Shown: positions 21,406 through 31,126 of the stretch, piece by piece
Position numbering within the stretch: position 1 is the stretch's first letter
How the letters are laid out: every line of letters starts with the position of its first letter
Assembly (NCBI GenBank): GCA_001465935.1
Contig: LNKV01000051.1
Location: forward strand, 186,001-250,000
Source: Clarireedia homoeocarpa
Taxonomy: Eukaryota; Ascomycota; Leotiomycetes; Helotiales; Rutstroemiaceae
Direction: 5' to 3'
Length of the DNA: 64,000 bases
The notes under the pieces: model-generated
The model's database searches: none
Seen by the model: only the letters and a program-made list of their open reading frames with translations
What the model was told of the DNA's origin: nothing
Position numbers and translations under genes: made by a program

Positions 21406-24400
21406 TTTGCTGCATGTCTCGAAACTTAGCATCTGCCGTTTCCACCTTGCTAATGATGTGCGAAATTTATTGTTGCATTCCTCAAAACTTAGCACCTGGC
21501 CATTATTTACTAGTATCGTAAGAATGTAATAAACAGGTTGGATTTGTTGCACTTCTCAAAACTTAGCACCAGCGCCAGCGCCAGCTTCGTCTAACAACGC
21601 TGCTGCCTGGGTGAGAAATAGTACACAAATCCATAACTCCATCTCTAGTCTTACTAGGTATGATAGCCGCAGCGCCAACATTAATCCTCCCAAGTAGTTT
21701 ATTCCAATTTGTTGCACCTCTCAAAACTTAGCACGACAGACCAATACAGCATTTTCAGTATACCTGCACACCATTAACTTAGCCTTTTATTACATTGTAA
21801 GATCCACATGATGTGTAATGGTGTCCACCAACTAGCTGCTGCCAATTTCTAATTTTGTTCCCAACTTCGCTAAGCCTTAGGGGCCGCACTAACCAACTGT
21901 AAGGACTAAAGACGAAACACTGGGCTGGGGAACTAAAACTAACGGTTGTCGTATCGACAGAATGAGGAAGGAAGAAGAAGGTGGAGAAGGCAAAGTTGAA
22001 TAACTTGACTCACCTGATGGTCTAATAATATGATATTAAATTGAAATGGGAAGGATTTGCGAAAATTAAGGAAAGGTTGCTAGAGTTAGGGGCAGGATTG
22101 TGTATTGGAGCTAACATTTGGAGAGCTGAATGCACTATCTAGGCAATCGTCTAGACATAGAACCGCTGTCATGTCTAACACAACTATTGTATACCTGTTC
22201 ATCTAGCAGTAAGACCAGCGCGAAAACTATCCGCCTAGTATTCAGTGTCTAGTCTACCTACTTATGTCCAAATTAAGAAAACTATCAAATTTCTGCATAT
22301 GAATGTCACTAGACGTACGCATTAACTAAATTTTGCATATGGATCTAATTAGTTGTGTGCAGCAACCAAATTCATCTCGCTTCTTGTTAGGATGGCACCA
22401 ACTGGCACCTTGTTTCTAGATACATCCTAAAATTCACGTAAGACGATCTTGCTTCCTAGCAAGAAGGAAGAAGATGAGCTAAATTGAAGACGTGCAACAT
22501 TGGAGAATGTGTGGGAAAACTGCACCCTTGGTTGTACTCCTAGAGTAGAGAGATAGAAGACAAGTTGTGTACTTCGTAGATGGAGGTAGGAATCAATCGA
22601 AGCAGAGTATAAGCTAGATTCTTATATGTGCGACAATCGATATGTGAGTTTCAATGTGAATAGCTGTTAGTTAAATCCATTTGTTCTCGTAAGGCAAGCC
22701 GGGGGACAAGTATTGAAGGTGTATACACAGATATCACTGTACCTCATATAAAGTCGACATTGCTGCTAAGTATCTAGACATGCAACAAATCGAAGGAAAG
22801 GTTGCCTAGACAGCCACAAACTCCCTGCCTAGCATCTATTTGATAATTGAGTTTCTGGCTGCATTGACACTATGCAAGAAAGCAATATTGCTAGGTTTCC
22901 CGGTATGCAACAAACCCTCCTCTATCTAATATCCTAACAGCTTCTATGCCGGACAACCAAGCCACTTCAAGCTGGAGGCTTATCATAAAAACACGAGTCA
23001 TGTAAACACCAATCTCTCAAACTAGCCTTACGATCAGATCATCCCGATTATTGCACAGGACGGAACGGAGCGGACGTTAGACTAGTGTTAGGCGAGAGAG
23101 GGGCTATGGGGGGGGAGGTATTAATATACACATATTGTGCTTTAATACTTCGTGACAGGCATAATACGTATACCCCGATTGTTTGTTAAAATTCTCCAGT
23201 ATTGTATGACCTTGACGATCTAATTCGAATTTAAATCACCCCTGTTGATAGAATCTACTAGAATAAATTCAACCTTTATTTCGCCAGATACTATAGTATT
23301 ACTTTGCAAGGATACTTACAAGTCTGCTGTGCTTAGTTTCGAGTTGTGTAACAATTTTTCGATTTAGGCTCGAGAAGGAAGTTGGAGTTCAGTCCAACGC
23401 AAGCTAGGAAAGTATGCACTCACGGAGGAATTACACCAGGCGCGGAGTCATGGTTACATACTCTCGTCGCGCCATACCAACAACATCCTTTCGACTTAGT
23501 TGCACCAACGAGCAGATTGTTTGGTCGTCAGTATATTGTTCTATTGCCACTATGCTGAAATCATGCAAGGCGGAACGAAGCGGACGTTACATTAGTTTAG
23601 TTGCGCGCTAGATGAGGCGAGGATGACCCTGAGCCAGGGAATTACGTCCAGAGTTTATCCGTTAAGGGCTATTTACATCTATTTGTAGTTAAGTAGCTCG
23701 CAGCTTGGTTACATGGTGGTGTTATGAACTTGTTATTATTAAACTACTCGAATATTTTAATCTTGGGAAATATGCTAAGTTTCGTGACGTGCAACAAAAC
23801 TACTTCATTATTTCACTATTGGCTGAGGTAACTTGCAGATATAGCAGGCCAAGTATAAGTCAAGCTATCAACATTCCCAACTATCAGTTACTAAGTTTCG
23901 AGAGGTGCAACAAAGTACTGTCCACCTACTCAACGGTTGTTTACAACTACTCTAGGGCTGCTACTAAGTTACAAGACTTGCACCCAAACTGTTGCACCTT
24001 TCCAAGTCTCCTTCATAACCAGATGCCAGTGCTAAGTTTCCAGATTTGCAACAAAACTATTTTGCGTTCCTAAGTTTAGCCTCATACCATGCACCCCTTC
24101 ATAATTAGGTGACGGCACTATGTTTCCAGACTCGCAACAAAGTCTACTAAGGAAGCGATTGAATATTCTTAGTTGTTGCTAGTATACCCCCCTCAAAATG
24201 AGACATTGTAGCTAAATTTCGAGGAGTGCAACAAACGTCAATCATCTAGCCGGCTAGCCTTTCCCCAACCCAGTCACCTACTTAACAACTGCTTACTAGC
24301 AATTTTAGATACTACTACTAAGTTTTGAGAGGTGCAACAGACTTCCATAAACACATGCACACCTACCAAGACACTGCACCAATAAGCTGATATCCATAAA

Positions 24401-24957
24401 TAGACAAATGTGCTAAATCTTCAGACCTGCAACAAAACCACCTCCCAATCTATCTGTCAAAGTAACTATCGGTTCAGTATATTCACCGAACTACAGGATA
24501 CTGAACTACGGAAGAGGGACTACAGGACATAGGATATTCGCTGTAGCATAGCAATTAGTACGGGAGAGAAGGTCTGTATAGTCCAACTCTCCCTCCCACC
24601 TAGTTTAGAGAATTCAACCCGATTCAAAAGCATTTACTTAGACCCCATTGTGACTAAGTATGGTGCCACGAATCGGTCTCACCCACAGCTGCACTGAGCC
24701 AACCGACAGTAACTCCCTATCTAGATCTTCAACTAGCAGTCCTCACACCACCTATCTATCCACTTATCTGCGCGTTCGTCCCCTCCTTCCCCTTTGTCGT
24801 CTTACTCACGCACCGAAAACATCAGATCATCCACTGAGCACTAAGTTTCGAGAACTAAAACAAGACAGCCCATGCTTTTTCACCTTTCATATATGCAGTT
24901 ATCCACCTGCTCACTAGATGTTTAAACATTCTACTAAGTTTCTAGACCTGCAATAAG
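21406..24957. mobile_element. Candidate non-autonomous element or motif array: dispersed 25-bp repeats with orientation switch
   Basis: A 25-bp motif, RCTAAGTTTC + about 6 variable bases + TGCAACAAA, recurs at least 17 times. Minus-orientation copies: 21406-21430, 21469-21493, 21543-21567, 21708-21732. Plus-orientation copies: 22765-22789, 22890-22914, 23331-23355, 23774-23798, 23890-23914, about 23963-23988, 24031-24055, 24117-24141, 24211-24235, 24317-24341, 24412-24436, 24840-24864 and 24933-24957. Both ends thus carry copies pointing in opposite senses, as in subterminal repeats of DNA transposons. No transposase frame is present and no target-site duplication was identified, so element borders are only the outermost motif copies. 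It could instead be a decayed satellite or an array of protein-binding sites. Confidence 0.5.
23059..23596 (+). repeat. 28-bp direct repeat pair (CGGAACGRAGCGGACGTTA core)
   Basis: The bases at 23059-23086 and 23569-23596 match at 24 of 28 positions in the same orientation, 510 bp apart, in the otherwise AT-rich middle of the motif array. Neighbouring bases (GCACAGGA/GCAAGG before, GGCGAG shortly after) are also partly alike. Confidence 0.7.
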
Positions 24958-25049
24958 ACTCATTTGTCGAATTGTACTGTCTCAGTCTAATACCTCTTTT
25001 ATTTCTCGTTCTATCTGTGCATCCATCTACCCCTCCTTCTCTGTATCGG

Positions 25050-25620
25050 TCTACCTCTCTACCATACCATACCACACCCAAAACCTCCTTGCCATGGTTC
25101 TAGAAATATATTGCCACCACCACCATCACCAACAGCAACAGCAACAACAACTTGCCCTACCCGATGCCATCCCAAATATATCCTCCACTCTCTTCTCTTC
25201 TCTTCTCTTATCCTCTTCTTCTTCACTCCCCTCTTACTCCTCATTCCCATCTCCATTCGCATTCCCATTCCCATCCATCCAACTCCTCTCCTCAAATCAG
25301 ATACACTCCCACACTCCCACACTCTCACACTCTCATCCCCAAACATCTCATCCCCAACCACCTCATCCCCAAACACACCCCAAAACCAACTCAACTCAAA
25401 GTCCCATTCTCCATATTCTTCATGCCCTCCCCTTTTCACCCCATTCCGTTTCCCATATCCCATCTATCCATCACATCATACCCATCATATCAGACAATCA
25501 ACCCAACCCAGTACATTTCATTCACAGCACCAATCAATCTCATACCAGTCCCATTCATTCTATGAGCATCGAATCAAATCAAATCAAATCAAATTTTAAA
25601 TTTTAAATTCGCCTCCCAAA
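25050..25620. repeat. Pyrimidine-rich low-complexity tract
   Basis: Successive short-unit runs: CACCAC, CAACAG, CTTCTCTTCT, CATTCCCATTCC, CACACTCCCA, CCCCAAACAC and finally AAATC pentamers (25572-25592). Strand asymmetry (almost no G) explains the overlapping open frames. Confidence 0.7.
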
Positions 25621-26056
25621 AATTAAAATCCCTATTTTAAACCCCTTTTCCTAACTTAGCCCGAGCCAAGCCAAGCGACCAAACAGACCAGACCCAAACG
25701 ACCAAAACCGATAGGAAAATGGTATCAAAAAAGGAAGGAAACCTCCCCCCCATCCATTCCGCCCATTCTATCCATCCATCCATCGATCTATCTATCCATC
25801 TTGTGTAATATCCCACAGAAACAGAACAGAAGCGAAAGGATAAAGTTCCCGACCCTAACTCAGAGCAACCCAGTGCAGTGCAATAACCCCCCTCCCCCTC
25901 CCCCCCGAGACAGTTTACTTCGGCGTATGCAGTTTGGGGCCTAATTCCACACTTGACTCCAATAACCAGCGAGCAAGCGACGAAGCAAGCAAGCAAGTAA
26001 GCAAACCACACTTTTCGAGCTCAATTTCCCCCCACCACCTCTCAACCTCCAGCAAT

Positions 26057-28560
26057 CTACCTCCCCCCAAAACTCCCCTGCCTATGCAGTCCCCTGCTTG
26101 TCTCTCTACTCCTCACGCCCGTCCTCGGCCCTCCCGCTCCCATACCAACATCTTCCCTCCTAAACAACGTCCTCGCCCTCGGGATATCATCCAACGCCGT
26201 CTCCACCGTCGTCGCCACCTCCACCAACTTCACCCCCTCCGGCGCATCCACCCCATGTCCCTTCCCCTTCTTATTCCACTGCGGGGCTTCCACAAACTGC
26301 GGCGTGAAATCCAGCAGGGGTTTAGGTTTAACCCTCGTACTAAGACTATTATTTCTCCCCGCTCCCGCGAGACTGTTATTGCGGCTTTGCGGCTGAGAGT
26401 GCGTCTCCGAGGGGCGCTTGGTCGTGGAGCGCATGGACATGCTGCGGGAGGGTTGTTGTGCTGCCGAAGAATGATAGTTCGGGGTTAATGTTGATGTAGC
26501 GGGATTGGTAAGGAAAGTGTCAGGAAAGGAGCCATTCTTGAGACTATTCTCCCGCTCTTTCTGCGCTTTCTGACGCTCGGAATATGTTCTACCAAGGAGG
26601 CCATGAGATGAGAATTCATCTTCATCTCCTGGAGGCGGACGATACGAAACCGGTGGTCTTGATCTATCCTGTCTTGGCGACGGAAGCGGGGCCACTGTCG
26701 AGATATTCCGCATATGAAAGGGAACTTGTTTTGGTTTTTCGTCTTCTGATTCTTCTGTTTCTGATGACTTGTCGAAGCGGTTCATATCTAGTAGTGGAGA
26801 GAAGGTGCCGATTGTGTAGGGGCTTTCATCGACGGAGACTTTAACGCGGTGGGTGGGGCCGCGGTTGGTTCCTGGTCGGGAGGGAACTTTTGCGACGATT
26901 TCCTTTACGGTTTTGGTTTCTTTCTTTTGGCCTTCGCCTTTTTTGTGAACGAGGTACCAACTTCGCCAGGTTTGAACGGCCGAGTACCATTCGTGAGCAA
27001 CCCTTTCATCATCACTGCAGAAGAAGTGGACGAAATTCTCTGTGCTTATGAACATGGATGTTTTTTGTTGACTCTTGACGGCGTAGCAGTTCTTCTTAGG
27101 TGGTTTGAGATTTTTCCTGAGTTCATGCGGTGTTGGAGTGTAGATGTCGAAGTCAGACAAGTGACAAATATTCGTCGAATCCTTGTCGCTCATTGCTGCC
27201 CCTGGCTTCTTAGAGATATATACCTGTCCAGAGGAGAGAAGCGTGATGTAGCGTTTGTTCCACTTGCCAGGTCTGCAGGAATGATATAGATATACTGTAA
27301 CATCTCCTGGGGCCTCTTTCGGCACAGAAGTGGCCTCTAGATCCTTGTCATGCGACGGAGAATCCGAGTCTTCAATTAGAAGAGCGTTCTGAGTATCTCT
27401 ATCCCATGAGTTCATAATATCCCTGACGTGCTCATAACGACGAATGCGACGTTCCAGACCAAGCTGGGTGTATGACTCTAGTAATACGGCTGTACGAGGG
27501 TCGATATTTGCTGTCATGATATTCGCGGCAGAATTGAGTAATTCCCATGGTGTAGTTTCTGCATCAACTGGGAGGTTAATAGAGGACTGCTTGCAGCGAA
27601 TCAAGACTCTCTGTGATATCGTCAGCATTACACATGCAAGAAGTAGATTTTACCTACCCTTTCCAGCATATTCGATGCCGATATTGGCGCATCGGTCTGA
27701 GGGACAATACCTCCACCACCTTGCTGTATACCCACGGGAGCCAACACAGGCGCATCGATCTTAGGCGGTCCATCCTGCACAGGCAAGCCATTACTCTTAG
27801 GTGGTCCATCATTTCTTGGAGGTCCATCGTTGATCGCGCGGAGCGCAGCCGATTCATTACTTAAAGAAGTAGGCGGGGTAGTTTTAGAAGTTGTCCCTCG
27901 TCTTTTGCTGAAGAATCCAAATTTCGAAGGTGGGTTTTTCGATGCATCAGCTGCTGCTGCGTTCAAAGTTGCTTCCAATCTTTCTAGATCCTTGCGCTTT
28001 TGTTCTGCCAAGAGTCTCTCCGCGTCCTCGTCGCTCAACTTAATAGGCAGCGAAATAGGCGGGGGTGAATGCGCAGTGAGAACTCTATGCTGGTCTGGTC
28101 GCGGTTGATCCTGTTCTTGTGGACTGTTGCTCTGTCGTGTACCATTGTAATCCTGTATCTCCCCGCTTTGACTTTGATACCCCTCTGCCACGGTTGTTTG
28201 CGATCGCATTGGAATTGGTCGTCTCGTTTGCGCATAGTCTGCTGGTAGGCGCACCGCAGCACTGTCTGGATTGGAAGCACGCCTTGTTCTTGAAATTGGC
28301 GTCGCAGCGGAGCTTGGATAGTCGGTAGCAGCACCATGCGACTGTGGGAGGGATGGCATAGGTGGCGAGTCTTCAGGCTTGGCCACCAGCTTTGGTCGGC
28401 GGTATCTTGACATGCTCTTCGTCCTCGACATGGAGGTGGTAGGCTCGACATGTTGGTTCGCTGGAGGGGATTCCGACTTCGCTGGCGCAACTCTCACCGA
28501 TCGATATCGAGTAAATTTATTCTGAGATGGCTGGGGGCTTACCCCTTGTACTTCCGACAT
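26057..28560 (-). CDS. RA (Ras-association) and PH domain adaptor protein
   Basis: Exon 1 is 28560-27658, the intron 27657-27611 (GTAGGT, branch GCTGAC, CACAG) and exon 2 27610-26057, giving 818 aa. Residues 1-300 are disordered and basic/Pro-rich (KFTRYRSVRVAP, RRPKLVAKPEDSPP), with a coiled stretch DEDAERLLAEQKRKDLERLE and short GPPRNDGPPKSNG-type repeats. From about 302 a Ras-association-like domain reads RVLIRCKQSSINLPVDAETT and ...PRTAVLLESYTQLGLERRIR. A PH domain follows (about 403-525): VTVYLYHSCRPGKWNKRYIT, then FVHFFCSDDERVAHEWYSAV ending in the conserved Trp. The tail is disordered. This RA-PH order is like fungal relatives of the metazoan RIAM/lamellipodin and Grb7 groups, so a link from a small GTPase to membrane lipid is likely. 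The specific GTPase is unknown. Confidence 0.87.
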
Positions 28561-30057
28561 TGTTGGATGTTGGTTAGATGGGTGTTGAATGGGTGAGTGA
28601 TCATAAGCAATAAACGGTAGTTCTATGTCGTATCGAAGCGCCAGCGATTACTCTTATGGACATATTCCTCCTGATCGGCTTCCAAGAAAGAGTGAATTGG
28701 AAGAGATCGGATAGCCCAAGGGAAATTGGCACACAAAATTGACGCAGTTTGTTTTGGAGATGTTCCTGTCCAAACCCCAAACCATACTACAAGGAGACGG
28801 GTCGAAGGGAGTAGGTAAACCTTAAGCCTTAGGTAAATAGCCGTAAAAGGGAACAAGAAACAAAAACAAGAAACAAGAAATTTAAGCAGCAGGTGATCAC
28901 GAATCAAGGCGCTTGCTGCTGAGTCCAGTCCGGCAGGATGGAATGAAGACCACAAGAGGGGGTATTACATTGCGGGTTTACGCCATAGGGGATTAATTTC
29001 TTAATTTAGCCAACGTCTTGGGAAGCAGCATGGAATGCTTGGCAATTGGCGGCGTTGCAGCAAGAAGACACTTACCAAGTATTGGTCTTGCTACTGCATT
29101 TTCCTTGCTTTGTCCTTGCCCACCGAGGTTGCAGCAGGAAGGCCAGGAAGGGGACCGTCCGAAGTAGCAGAGATATTCATTGTCTCCCTCTCCTTCTTTC
29201 TCTGCAACAGGGGGTCCCGAACAATGTGGGGGAGAGACGCAGGGGAAATTTGTGCATCTGAACAAATTCAAGACATTTTACGGCGGAGAAACTCGTCGGA
29301 ACCTCTCGAGACCGCACAAGGCTGATGTAACCAATCCTTTCTGTCCCCTGGTGTTGGATTTGCTGCTATACTAGTTTGCTGGGCTTTTTTTGGGTACAGA
29401 GTCTCTCGGAGGATGTGTGATGCATATTGAGTGTACGGGGTACCTCCACCTTTGGCCTTGGAAGTAAGAGAAGAACTAGTTGGAGAGTGGAGGGCAGAGA
29501 AGAGAAGAGTGGAGGGGAGGGGAGGGGAGAGAGAGAAGAGAAGAGAAGAGAAGGGCCAGATGGATAAATGCTGTACAGCCAAAAGAATTCCCAGACCCAG
29601 AATTCCCGACCCAGCATTTCCATCGCTGCAGAAGCTACCTACTGCATACGTAGCGGCAATCAACCGTTCGTTGGCGTAAACGGCTCGGGCTCGCAGACGG
29701 CTGACTCGCAATCACCTCATTTCCTCCAAGCCTATGGCATGTAGAACGGCAAAGTATGTCAACAGCGTTGGTGGTACTTAATCACGGCTTACTATCCGCA
29801 ATGATGCCATTAATTCTTCGCTAACCAGTTACTGCTAATGTGGTGGACTTGTGAAACGAATCAATGCAGTCGGTGAGAAGGATACGAGCTTTGGCGAGGC
29901 CCAATCCTTCTTTTGTGAAGCGCCAAACTGTGCTTTGATACGACGACAGGTGAAGATCTGGGCTTGGTGCAGTTTGTCGTTGAATGTAAGATTACGAAAT
30001 ACTCGGACCGTGAATGGCCAGCCTCTCCTGCCAGCCTTATTTGCTATTCATGGCTAC
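28561..30057. other. Intergenic region (RA-PH promoter / MAT2B-like 3' side)
   Basis: This holds the promoter of the RA-PH gene and the 3' UTR of the reductase gene. It contains a GAGAAGAGAAGAG/GGAGGGGAGG purine tract at about 29490-29553. Short open frames have no recognisable domain or splice extension. I see no gene. Confidence 0.55.
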
Positions 30058-31126
30058 CTATTTTCTAAACGCTCGCATCTCCCTCCTCCAAAAGCCCATA
30101 AAATCCATCGTAGCAACGTTGATCCCCAAATCCTTCAATGCCTTAGTAGACAAATGGCAATCATACGGTCTCTGCACGCTGGCATTTGGATCATTTCCCT
30201 CTGTATTGGCCACCATCCCATCTAGCGGCAGCCCTAATATCTCAGCGAACTGCTCGCAAATCTCATATTTGGTGAATTTGTCTTCAGAGGAGAACTGTAG
30301 GATTTGGGGCAACTTTGATGTATCGTCGCTCTCAAGATATTTAGCTGCAATGTCCACCAGAACTCGACCGACGTCCTCGGTGTTTGTTGGATAGCGCAGC
30401 GCCCAGTGATCCATCTTGATTTTGGCGTCTTTCTCTTGAGCTTTCCATACGGAGTTGACGAGGACCCCAATAGCACTTTCTTCAGGTTCGCCCTTGCCGT
30501 AGAGCACAGGAACCCGAAGTACTACTGTTTGACCCGATTTACCTGTCTTTTCGTATTCTACTAGCACCGCCTTCTCGCCCTCATATTTCGTCTCTCCGTA
30601 TAGATTCGGTGGTTTGGGAGCACTTGTAATCTCGTATGGAGCATCGCCTTCGGTCCCCGGAAATACGTAGTCAGTAGAAATGTAGATAAGGAGGATAGAT
30701 CGTTCAGCGCAAAGCTTTGCCAATGATGCAGACGCGGTGATGTTAAGAGCTCGCGTGCCTTCAGGATCGTTGTCGCATTTGTCTGGGAATCGATTCGCAG
30801 CACCTGCAATTTGTGATGTCAGCAGTGGTAAGATGCGGGCAGTAGGCTGGGTGAGAACGCACAATGTACAACGACTTGGGGTCTTCAAATCCTCCGTCCC
30901 ATTAGTTGCGCCACGGGTAGTAGAGGGGAATGATGTGACATTACTTGACTTCATCGATCGTCTTTGCGACCTCTGATTCAGAACCAAGATCGACCTTCAA
31001 GATTGCGGGAGGGTTTGCTCGTGAGAATCCTGTGCCGACGGCCTTCCAGTTCTCTCTTTCGAATGCCTTCACAACTTGTCGGCCGAGCAAACCAGTCGCG
31101 CCGGTGATAAGAGCAGTCTTCGCCAT
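30058..31126 (-). CDS. NAD(P)-binding RmlD-like reductase, similar to methionine adenosyltransferase 2 beta subunit
   Basis: Extended short-chain dehydrogenase fold. Exons are 31126-30945, 30882-30863 and 30803-30058, giving 315 aa. The start AKTALITGATGLLGRQVVKA carries the GxxGxxG nucleotide motif. Splicing through a 20-nt exon gives DEVKPQVVVHCAANRFPDKC, the conserved second strand and CAA loop of the family. LIYISTDYVFPG and YGETKYEGEKAV hold the catalytic Tyr-x-x-x-Lys (in GETKYEGEK the YxxxK is offset as in MAT2B/RmlD: YGETK). VVLRVPVLYGKGE and RYPTNTEDVGRVL follow. In animals MAT2B regulates S-adenosylmethionine synthesis; bacterial RmlD makes dTDP-rhamnose. The fungal substrate is not known, so only the family is claimed. 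Confidence 0.88.
30863..30882 (-). other. 20-nt internal micro-exon of the RmlD/MAT2B-like gene
   Basis: The exon encodes only PQVVVH plus shared codons at both ends (AA|A and T|GT). It is bounded by an AAG acceptor and a GTGCGT donor. Removing the two flanking introns (30944-30883 and 30862-30804) keeps the frame and restores a conserved strand; skipping the exon would shift the frame. Confidence 0.78.

Larger units (their letters stand above)
21321..26056. other. 4.7-kb gene-free tract, AT-rich then pyrimidine-rich
   Basis: From 21.4 to 25.0 kb it carries the dispersed 25-bp motif family described separately, with no long open frame between 21.6 and 23.7 kb. From 25.05 to 25.6 kb it is a C/T-rich low-complexity tract (ACCACCACC, CAACAG, TCTTC, ACACTCCC units) that keeps three frames open by composition. 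From 25.6 to 26.05 kb it has TCCATCCATC and AGCAAGCAAG repeats. I find no supportable gene. Confidence 0.7.

Noticed and set aside
21406..24957. CRISPR-like array
   Set aside because: Repeats are divergent, variably spaced and in two orientations, in a eukaryotic genome; this is not CRISPR.
25094..25606. Three overlapping 137-170-codon frames
   Set aside because: A C/T-rich low-complexity tract with almost no G keeps several frames open; peptides are Ser/Pro/His runs.
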